DNA from: Alphaproteobacteria bacterium
Lineage (GTDB): Bacteria > Pseudomonadota > Alphaproteobacteria > Micropepsales > Micropepsaceae
Length of the DNA stretch: 64,000 nt
Assembly: GCA_947474645.1 (NCBI GenBank)
Contig: CANJJD010000002.1
Location: 38,745-102,744, forward strand
Reading direction: 5' to 3'
The notes below the pieces were generated by a model that worked only from the letters and a program-made list of their open reading frames with translations, did no database searches and was not told the DNA's origin. Made by a program: the position numbers and the translations under genes. Below, piece by piece: positions 16,286 through 22,706 of this stretch (positions are counted from its first letter, which is position 1; each line of letters starts with the position of its first letter).

Positions 16286-17890
16286 ATGTCCCATGTAAGG
16301 AAGGTTCTTTTCTTTTCTCCTTTCGCTTTCACTTGGGCACAGATTGTACCCGAGTTTCAGCTTGCACAACTGCTCCACGCAGAAGGCTTCCAAGTTAAAG
16401 TAATCGGTTGCCGCCGATCGTATTCTACTCGATGCACCTCCATGGAGGTAGCAAGGCTTCCCACAGATGCAAATGAGAGGGAAAGGGAAAAAGTCTGTAA
16501 AAAATGCATTTCGAATAGCCGCTTACTTGCAGAATCCTTTAGTGAAATTCAGTTTTCTCCAATTGAAGCTTATTCCGATGACCGCAACACAAGTTCAAAT
16601 CTGGCACCTGAAATACCTAAAACGCCCGAAGAGATTTTGGGCTATTCGCGGGACGGAATAAAACTCGGACGCCTCGCGCTCTACGAAACAGTGATCAAGT
16701 TCAAAAAATTCAACGTGGAGCTTAATCCAATTGAGCGGCGATATTTTGAAATGTTTTTCTTGAGCGCCCTTAAGGTTTTAGATCAGGCGGCAACCGCCCT
16801 ACGAACGGAAAAACCAGATGTGGTGATTTGCTATAGTCCCCAATACGTCATTCCCGGAATTTTCGCCGCCGTTGCGGCAAGGGAAGGAATACGAACGATT
16901 TTTATCGAAGGCAGTTCCAACGATATGGAGCGTCACTCGCATCTAAGAATGTGGGATTGGAAGACACACGGACTTAACCAGCCCGCTCTTGCAGTGCCCG
17001 AGAGGTTCGAATCATTTAAACTGACAACAAGCGGCACAGCCCGGGCCAAACGACTGATGGAAGTTAGGCAAAACGCGTCAGCCCACTCTGCATATACGAG
17101 TGCTGCGAAAAACGCCTCTCCATTTGATGTTTTCCATCTCGACAAGAACAAAAAATATATCGTCCTAGCCATGAGCAGCTACGACGAAGTTTTTTCGGGA
17201 TATGTTATCGAAAAGCTCCCCCGCGCCCGATTTGAAGGACGCGTTTTTAAAAACCAAATCGAATGGTTGCGGGAAACAATTGCGTGGATTTCTTCTCACG
17301 CTGAATTGCAGTTGGTGATACGCCCTCACCCTAGGGAATTTCCAAACAAGTGGGAGAACAGTTTCTCGCCCCATGTGAAAGAGTGGACTTCCGTTCTTGC
17401 GTCCTTACCCCCCAACGTGAAAGTTGACCCCCCGGACCTGAAGTTCTCGCTCTACGACCATCTCGCGCATGCCGATGTTTTGATAACGGGTTGGTCGTCC
17501 GTCGGGGTTGAGGCCCTCTCCAAGGGTGTACCTGTTGTTACATACGACGAGGAATTGCCACCCTTTCCGAAATCGATACATTATTCTGGCACCTCTAAAT
17601 CGGAGTATTTTAAAAATATTTTTCTGGCCTGCCAAGACATCGACCGGAACCGTCACATAGAAAATGCAACGAAATGGCTGGCTTACACCTCGGAGGTTGG
17701 GACGATAGAGACCGGAGGAAGGCTCGATGATCGCTTTAAAATTCTGGCGAAGCTAAATATCAGAGGGCTTTTGAGACAAAGATTGCCGCGACGACTAGAT
17801 TTATTTTTCCCCCCATCGAAGCGGGACATCAAAAGATTGCTTGACCTGGTTCAGGGAAAAGGGACGAGCCTCTTTGATTTACCAAAATAA
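16286..17890 (+). CDS. Capsule polysaccharide biosynthesis-type protein, AT-richer copy
   Basis: 534 residues, exactly the length of its paralogue at 32891. Shared blocks include VLFFSPFAF, PEFQLAQ, RLALYETVIKFKKFN, CYSPQYVIPG, SHLRMWDW, MSSYDEV, VIRPHPRE and TGWSSVGVEALSKGVPVVTYD. The last two resemble the C-terminal half of capsule-synthesis/CDP-glycerol-type GT-B transferases (Capsule_synth family), so a glycosyltransferase role on a lipid-linked glycan is inferred. Codon use is visibly A/T-richer than in flanking genes and in the paralogue, suggesting separate acquisition. It follows the regulator by 31 bases. Confidence 0.7.
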   Translation: MSHVRKVLFFSPFAFTWAQIVPEFQLAQLLHAEGFQVKVIGCRRSYSTRCTSMEVARLPTDANEREREKVCKKCISNSRLLAESFSEIQFSPIEAYSDDRNTSSNLAPEIPKTPEEILGYSRDGIKLGRLALYETVIKFKKFNVELNPIERRYFEMFFLSALKVLDQAATALRTEKPDVVICYSPQYVIPGIFAAVAAREGIRTIFIEGSSNDMERHSHLRMWDWKTHGLNQPALAVPERFESFKLTTSGTARAKRLMEVRQNASAHSAYTSAAKNASPFDVFHLDKNKKYIVLAMSSYDEVFSGYVIEKLPRARFEGRVFKNQIEWLRETIAWISSHAELQLVIRPHPREFPNKWENSFSPHVKEWTSVLASLPPNVKVDPPDLKFSLYDHLAHADVLITGWSSVGVEALSKGVPVVTYDEELPPFPKSIHYSGTSKSEYFKNIFLACQDIDRNRHIENATKWLAYTSEVGTIETGGRLDDRFKILAKLNIRGLLRQRLPRRLDLFFPPSKRDIKRLLDLVQGKGTSLFDLPK

Positions 17891-17984
17891 AAGCTCCGCT
17901 GCTGTGCAAACGCCGTCCACATCGCCCAACCCGTATCACGACTATCTGCGCGAAACGGAAATCGAAAATAAGGCGTAAGCTGAT

Positions 17985-19082
17985 ATGGCCGAACCCCGCC
18001 TACCCCGTCATATCAAGACGCTGGACAGCATGCGAGCTATCTCGTCGTTGGCCGTATTCGCCAGCCACATTGTCCAGATTTTCTGGTTACCACTCGTGGG
18101 GGTGCACACCCCCATCTATCAGGTCAACTCCCTTCTAAGCGAGACGGCCGTGATCGTGTTCTTTCTATTGAGCGGTTATCTAATTGCGATGAGCATTAGG
18201 AAAAATATCGTTACGAATTCATATTTCATGTTGTCCGACTTTGCGGCGGCGCGCGCCGCCCGCATTTACCCGCCCCTGATATTTGCGATCCTAGTGAGCC
18301 TTGGCGTATTTTATCTTATAAAACTCGCTAGCCTTGCAGGCGTGAGCACACCTTTGCAAAACCCTTCGGACCTGTACAGCGCACGCGATTTAATTGCACT
18401 CAAGCCCAGCGAAATTGCCAGATCATTGCTGATGATCGGAGGGCTGCTTGAAATCAATGGTCCGCTCTGGAGTTTATATATAGAAGTTCCGCTTTATGCC
18501 GCCGCTGGCGTTGCCGCAATGGCGCTCAAAGGTCGCGGGCAAATCGGTCGCGCGTGCGCAATTATTGTATTCGCGGCACTAGTTTGGTTCATCGTGGAAC
18601 GGAACTATACCTATTATGCGGTCTGGTGGTTAATCGGTGCTATTTTCTTTCTGTATCAGATCATCCGTAACTGCTTGGTATGGTTCGCGGGCAGCGTATT
18701 GGGTATCGCCGTCCTGTACCTCAGTCCAGCGACTCCGACTGTTGAAGTCGTGCGCCTGTGTGCCATGTTTGCAATATCCTATGCGATGTTTTTCGTTTGG
18801 ACTTGGGAGTCGTGGTGGCTGGAGGAAATTTCCGGCATTTCTTACAAACTATATCTCATACACTTTCCGCTTCTGATCCTGGGCTATTCAGTATTCGTCT
18901 CACTTCACAGCGCGGAACCTCCTTCCTTGGAAAGTCGCCTTTTGGCAACTCTCCTTAGCTTCCTCACAGCTTTCACGGTGGCGTGGTTTGTGGGTGCCTA
19001 TGTGGAAAACACGAAGCGCTTCCAGCGGTTAATTTTCGCGTTAGCCCGCTTCCCTTTCAGAAACCTAACTGCAGGAATGTGA
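17985..19082 (+). CDS. Acyltransferase 3 family (OafA/YrhL-like) membrane protein
   Basis: 365 residues with about ten membrane segments. The N-terminus LDSMRAISSLAVFASHIVQ carries the family's conserved Arg and His, and SGYLIAMSIRKN and ARAARIYPPL follow as in acyltransferase-3 proteins. These integral membrane enzymes O-acylate surface sugars or lipids using cytoplasmic acyl donors. No SGNH domain is attached. Base composition is AT-richer than the island average, like the preceding gene, suggesting the two came together. It converges on the epimerase gene with a 79-base gap holding no obvious terminator. Confidence 0.82.
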   Translation: MAEPRLPRHIKTLDSMRAISSLAVFASHIVQIFWLPLVGVHTPIYQVNSLLSETAVIVFFLLSGYLIAMSIRKNIVTNSYFMLSDFAAARAARIYPPLIFAILVSLGVFYLIKLASLAGVSTPLQNPSDLYSARDLIALKPSEIARSLLMIGGLLEINGPLWSLYIEVPLYAAAGVAAMALKGRGQIGRACAIIVFAALVWFIVERNYTYYAVWWLIGAIFFLYQIIRNCLVWFAGSVLGIAVLYLSPATPTVEVVRLCAMFAISYAMFFVWTWESWWLEEISGISYKLYLIHFPLLILGYSVFVSLHSAEPPSLESRLLATLLSFLTAFTVAWFVGAYVENTKRFQRLIFALARFPFRNLTAGM

Positions 19083-19161
19083 TGCTCTATTCCTTGAGCG
19101 CAATCCCATAGCATGCCCTAAAAACCGGCTCGAGACTTCAGCCTGGACTATCGCCTCCCGA

Positions 19162-20133
19162 TCAAACACCATAAAATTCGCGGTACCAGGCGATGAATTT
19201 CGGGATGCCGGCGCTGATCGGGGTGGTGGGCGCAAAGCCCAGGTCACGGGTGCTGGCGTCGATGTCGGCATAGGTGCGGGGCACGTCGCCGGCCTGGATC
19301 GGCTCCAATTGCACTTGCGCCTTGCGGCCCAGCGCCTTTTCGATCTCGCCGATGAAATCGGTCAGCTTTTCGCTGCGATGGTTGCCCAGATTGTAAAGCT
19401 TGCAAGGCGGTTCGCCCGTCGCGGGGCGATCCAGCACCCGCACCACGCCATTGACGATATCGTCGATGTAGGTGAAGTCCCGCCACATCTCGCCATGGTT
19501 GAAGACCTGGATCGGCTCACCGGCCAGGATGGCGCGGGTAAAGATGAACGCCGCCATGTCGGGGCGGCCCCAGGGGCCATAGACCGTGAAGAAGCGCAGG
19601 CCCGTTACCGGAATCTTGTAGAGATGGGCATAGGTATGGGCGATCAGCTCGTCGGCGCGCTTGGTGGCGGCATAGAGCGAATTGGGCTTTTCCACCGCAT
19701 CATCCACTGAGAAGGGCAACTCGGTGTTGCCGCCATAGACCGAGGATGAGCTGGCATAGACGAAATGCTTGAGCGCCGGCAGCTTGCGCGCCAGTTCCAG
19801 CATCACCACCTGGCCCATGACGTTGGACGTCACATAAATATAGGGATCGACCAGCGAGTGGCGCACCCCGGCCTGGGCCGCCAGGTTGATGATCCCGGTG
19901 ATGCCGGGAAACTCATCGGCCAGCGCCAGCACCGCCTCGCGGTCGGAAATGTCGAGCTTGCGAAAGCTGAAACCATCCAGGCCCGTCAGCGCTGCGAGCC
20001 GCGCCTCCTTCAAGCTGACATCGTAGTAATCGTTGAGATTATCAATGCCCAGCACCTTCTGGCCACGCGCCAGCAGGGCCTTGGCGACGCTGGACCCGAT
20101 GAAGCCGGCGGCGCCGGTGACAAGAATAGTCAT
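19162..20133 (-). CDS. NAD-dependent epimerase, UDP-glucuronate 4-epimerase-like
   Basis: 323 residues. Seen: ILVTGAAGFIGSSVAKALL, GIDNLNDYYDVSLKEARL (diagnostic of the UDP-glucuronate/UDP-galacturonate 4-epimerase branch), NLAAQAGVRHSL, YASSSSVYGGN, YAATK, and LRFFTVYGPWGRPDMA. Known family role: reversible C4 epimerisation of UDP-glucuronate, giving UDP-galacturonate for LPS or capsule. Immediately upstream on the same strand lies a decayed nucleotide-sugar dehydrogenase N-terminus, the enzyme that would usually supply such a uronate. Encoded opposite to the cassette on its left and the regulator on its right. Confidence 0.82.
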   Translation of the reverse strand: MTILVTGAAGFIGSSVAKALLARGQKVLGIDNLNDYYDVSLKEARLAALTGLDGFSFRKLDISDREAVLALADEFPGITGIINLAAQAGVRHSLVDPYIYVTSNVMGQVVMLELARKLPALKHFVYASSSSVYGGNTELPFSVDDAVEKPNSLYAATKRADELIAHTYAHLYKIPVTGLRFFTVYGPWGRPDMAAFIFTRAILAGEPIQVFNHGEMWRDFTYIDDIVNGVVRVLDRPATGEPPCKLYNLGNHRSEKLTDFIGEIEKALGRKAQVQLEPIQAGDVPRTYADIDASTRDLGFAPTTPISAGIPKFIAWYREFYGV

Positions 20134-20137
20134 GCCG

Positions 20138-20239
20138 CTACAGGCTCGGATAGGTCAGGCCGGCCAGCACTCGCGACGGCAACAGGCTGAGCGCCACGGG
20201 CAATCCCACATAACACAGACCGATAACGGCAATTCGCAT
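20138..20239 (-). pseudogene. Remnant N-terminus of a nucleotide-sugar dehydrogenase
   Basis: Read on the minus strand from the ATG at 20239, the frame encodes 33 residues beginning MRIAVIGLCYVGLPVALSL, which is the start of UDP-sugar 6-dehydrogenases (TviB/WbpO/Ugd type), then loses similarity and stops at 20138, four bases before the epimerase start. The glycine in GxGYVG is Cys here. This fits an internal deletion that removed almost all of a dehydrogenase gene beside an epimerase, a common pairing. It could alternatively act only as a short upstream ORF coupling translation of the epimerase. Confidence 0.6.
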
Positions 20240-20358
20240 GCCGGTGCTTATAGCGGAAGGGATCCCCTCTATCCAGCAATTCCGGGCGCGCGCGGCGCCC
20301 TCCCGATTCCCGTCCAAACAAGCGAAAAGGCTGAAATCCCTATAAATTATTCATCATG

Positions 20359-20393
20359 TTCATGTTTTGAACATTGACGTTCAGCACCTGAAC
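20359..20393 (+). promoter_or_regulatory. GAAC/GTTC palindromic operator-like motif, copy 2
   Basis: Contains GAAC-N6-GTTC-N7-GAAC with the same spacing as copy 1; GTTCAG-CAC-CTGAAC (20379-20393) is a perfect dyad. The first 25 bases differ from copy 1 at two positions. The start lies 80 bases before the ATG at 20439, as in copy 1. TTGACG at 20374-20379 could be a -35 element with TATCTG at 20398 as a weak -10. Confidence 0.6.
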
Positions 20394-20438
20394 ACGGTAT
20401 CTGTCCACCCCTGAAACAGGGGGCCAGAGAACGGGAAA

Positions 20439-21065
20439 ATGCAGCGCGACAGCGATCAATCCCGCATCATCCTGCACATTCTGGAATCGGTGCATCGCGA
20501 CGGCGAATGTTCGCAGCGCAGTCGCGCTTCCGAGGTCGGCATCGCGCTGGGCCTGGTCAATGCCTATCTCAAATTCTGCATCCAGAAGGGCTATCTCAAG
20601 GCCAAGAAGATTCCCGCGCGCAGCTATCAATACATGCTGACGCCCAAGGGCTTCCTGGAGAAGTCGCGGCTGGCCATGTCGCGCCTGTCCGACTCGCTGG
20701 ACTTCGTGCGCGGGGCACGGGCCGAATATGCCCTGGTATTCGAGGAAGCCCAGGCCCGCGGCTGGAAGAATGTCGTGATCGTCAGCGCCTCCTCGCTGGC
20801 GGAAATCTGCACCCTTTGCGCCCTGGAACGCGATATCCGGGTGGTGGCCATCGTCGATCGCAAGACCAGCGACGAACGCATGCTGGGTGTGCCGATCCAT
20901 CGGGACTTTGCCGGAATCAGCGAGCCCTTTGACGGCGCGATCCTGGCCGATATCCATACGCCCGCTGACACAATCCGCTGGGCCCTGCCCCTTATCGGCG
21001 CTGACCGCCTGCTGCTGCCGGCCTTCCTGCGCCCGCACGCGCCCCGCATGGAGGCCGCGCAATGA
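20439..21065 (+). CDS. Winged-helix regulator with C-terminal Rossmann-like domain, copy 2
   Basis: 208 residues, strongly similar along its length to the protein at 15625: QRDSDQSRIIL, RASEVGIALGLVNAYLKFC, TPKGFLEKSRLAMSRL, VVIVSASSLAEIC, VVAIVDRKTSDERMLGVPI. Same two-part design: DNA-binding winged helix, then a PglD/NeuD-N-like alternating domain. It overlaps the RfaH-like gene by four bases (ATGA), so regulator and antiterminator are made together. Inferred role: local control of the polysaccharide operons, possibly responding to a nucleotide-sugar level. The conserved GAAC/GTTC motif precedes it. Confidence 0.72.
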   Translation: MQRDSDQSRIILHILESVHRDGECSQRSRASEVGIALGLVNAYLKFCIQKGYLKAKKIPARSYQYMLTPKGFLEKSRLAMSRLSDSLDFVRGARAEYALVFEEAQARGWKNVVIVSASSLAEICTLCALERDIRVVAIVDRKTSDERMLGVPIHRDFAGISEPFDGAILADIHTPADTIRWALPLIGADRLLLPAFLRPHAPRMEAAQ

Positions 21066-21568
21066 GCCAGAGCGCCCGCTGGTATGTCGTCCAGACCCAG
21101 CCCCACGCCGAAGCGCGGGCGGATGCGCATCTGCGCCGCCAGGGCTTCACCACCTACATGCCCAGGCTGCTCAAGCAGCGGCGGCACGCGCGCAAGACCG
21201 ATACCGTCAGCCGCCCCTTATTCCCCCGCTACCTGTTCGTGCTGATAGACCATACCCACCAGGGCTGGCACGCCATCCGTTCCACCTTCGGCGTGGCCGA
21301 TCTGGTTGGCGGTGAGAACGGCCCGGCGCCGGTGCGCACCGAAATCATCGCCGCGCTTCGCGCCCAGGAAGGCGAAGACGGTTATTTCCGTGATACGGCC
21401 CGCAAGTTCGCGAGCGGCGCGGCGGTTCGCGTGGTGGACGGCATCTTCGCCTCCGCAGTCGGATTTTTTGAAAGCATGAACGACAGCGACCGCGTCTCGG
21501 TGCTGCTCGATCTTCTGGGGCGGCGCGTGCGCGTCGTCCTGGCGGCGGAGTCGATCGCCGCGGCCTGA
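21062..21568 (+). CDS. rfaH: NusG-paralogue antiterminator, RfaH-like
   Basis: 168 residues, the NusG/RfaH size. The NGN domain starts RWYVVQTQPHAEARADAHL and contains RRQGFTTYMP, SRPLFPRYLFV and HAIRSTFGVADLV, typical of specialised NusG paralogues (RfaH, LoaP, ActX groups). The C-terminal KOW segment (ASGAAVRVVDGIF to LGRRVRVVL) is recognisable. Known: RfaH loads on RNA polymerase paused at an ops element and suppresses termination in long surface-polysaccharide operons. Here an ops-like sequence lies 50 bases after the stop and heads a long plus-strand operon. The symbol reflects family resemblance only. Confidence 0.82.
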   Translation: MSQSARWYVVQTQPHAEARADAHLRRQGFTTYMPRLLKQRRHARKTDTVSRPLFPRYLFVLIDHTHQGWHAIRSTFGVADLVGGENGPAPVRTEIIAALRAQEGEDGYFRDTARKFASGAAVRVVDGIFASAVGFFESMNDSDRVSVLLDLLGRRVRVVLAAESIAAA

Positions 21569-21594
21569 CCGGCCCGGCATTCGGCCTATATCCT

Positions 21595-21629
21595 CGGGTG
21601 AAGCGATTCACCCGAACTGCGGTAGCGTG
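21595..21629 (+). promoter_or_regulatory. Hairpin plus ops-like element (RfaH recruitment site candidate)
   Basis: CGGGTGAA (21595-21602), GCGA loop, TTCACCCG (21607-21614) is a perfect 8-base-pair hairpin with a GNRA-type loop. Four bases later comes GCGGTAGCGTG (21619-21629), identical to 11 of the 12 bases of the E. coli ops consensus GGCGGTAGCGTG. It lies between the RfaH-like gene and the start of a run of about 17 same-strand genes. No T-run follows the hairpin, so it is not an intrinsic terminator. Recognition by the local RfaH-like protein is inferred. Confidence 0.65.
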
Positions 21630-21656
21630 GAAACACCATAAAACATGAGACACTAA

Positions 21657-22706
21657 TTGATCGCGTCCCTCAGACAGAGTTTCGGTACCGCCTGGCAGCT
21701 GCAGAAAGCCGGGCGCGGCCTGCTGCAGTTCCTGCGCCATGGCGAAGCCGATCATGCCGCCTGGCTGGCGATGCTGAACCTGCATTGCCGCACCAATGGC
21801 CGCTGGACCGACATGCTGGCCCGCATCATGCGGCGGCTGCGCCCCCCGGTGGAACCGCTCAGGCCGTTCGACAGCATGCTGGGCCATTTCGAGCCCAACG
21901 CGGTGGAAGCCATCGCGGCCCAGATCCGCCGCGACGGCTATTATGTCTTCGATACCGCCGTGCCCGCCGCGCTGTGCGACGAATTCGCGGAGGCGACCAA
22001 GAGCATCGAGGCCCGCACCAGCCGCGATCCGGCCAGCCGCCAGCCCAGCGCCAAGTTCGATCCCGCCAATCCGGTCGGCCATGTCTACGACCTGCCGGAA
22101 TCGGAAATCTGGAAGGTGCCCAGCGGGCAGAAATTCATCGCCGATCCAATATTTCTCAATGTCGCCCAGGCCTATTTCGGCGCCGAGCCCATGCTCAAGG
22201 ACATCAATGTCTGGTGGTCGGCGGTGATGGGTGGAAAGCCGGACAGCAATTCCGCCCAGATGTTCCATTTCGACTATGACGCAGCCCCGGTCTGGCTGAA
22301 ATTCTTCATCTATGTCACCGACGTGACCCTGGAAACCGGCCCGCACGTCTTTGTGCGCGGATCGCATCGCATGCAGCAGCCCAAGATGCGCGAGATGCTG
22401 TCGCGCGGCTATGTCCGCATTTCCGACGATGAAATCGCGCAGGTCTTCGGCCCGGACAATGTGATCGAGCTGACGGGACGCAAGGGTACCGTGATCGCGG
22501 TGGACACGCTCGGCTATCACAAGGGCAAGGCGCCGCAGAGCGGATGCCGCCTGGTGGCGCAACTGGAATTCGCCACGCCGCTGTTCGCCAAGACGGTCTC
22601 GGAACCCATGGCGGTTCCCGCGCAGCTCGATCCGGGCCTGGAAAAAACCATCCAGGCCTATCCCTGGACTTTCCGGCGCTACCGCCGCAACGGCGAGACA
22701 AATTGA
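21657..22706 (+). CDS. Phytanoyl-CoA dioxygenase (PhyH) family protein
   Basis: 349 residues. An Fe(II)/2-oxoglutarate dioxygenase fold is indicated by QMFHFDYDA (HxD iron ligands near residue 203), then VRGSHRM and a distal GYHKGKAP His, with an arginine (SGCRLVAQLEF) for the co-substrate. N-terminal 85 residues are helical and less conserved. PhyH proteins in polysaccharide loci may hydroxylate or otherwise oxidise sugars or lipids, but the substrate is unknown. The start is a TTG at 21657 with a weak ribosome site; an in-frame ATG exists later (about residue 40). First gene after the ops-like site; one-base overlap with the ABC exporter. Confidence 0.75.
   Translation: MIASLRQSFGTAWQLQKAGRGLLQFLRHGEADHAAWLAMLNLHCRTNGRWTDMLARIMRRLRPPVEPLRPFDSMLGHFEPNAVEAIAAQIRRDGYYVFDTAVPAALCDEFAEATKSIEARTSRDPASRQPSAKFDPANPVGHVYDLPESEIWKVPSGQKFIADPIFLNVAQAYFGAEPMLKDINVWWSAVMGGKPDSNSAQMFHFDYDAAPVWLKFFIYVTDVTLETGPHVFVRGSHRMQQPKMREMLSRGYVRISDDEIAQVFGPDNVIELTGRKGTVIAVDTLGYHKGKAPQSGCRLVAQLEFATPLFAKTVSEPMAVPAQLDPGLEKTIQAYPWTFRRYRRNGETN

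Noticed and set aside
17904..17978. Short plus-strand frame of 24 codons with GTG start before the acyltransferase
   Set aside because: It ends six bases before the acyltransferase ATG and looks faintly like a protein tail (NPYHDYLRETEIENKA), but no family match or ribosome-binding site supports it; possibly a gene remnant.
20130..20321. 63-codon minus-strand frame upstream of the epimerase
   Set aside because: It is in a different frame from the recognisable dehydrogenase remnant and its translation is Arg-rich without motifs.
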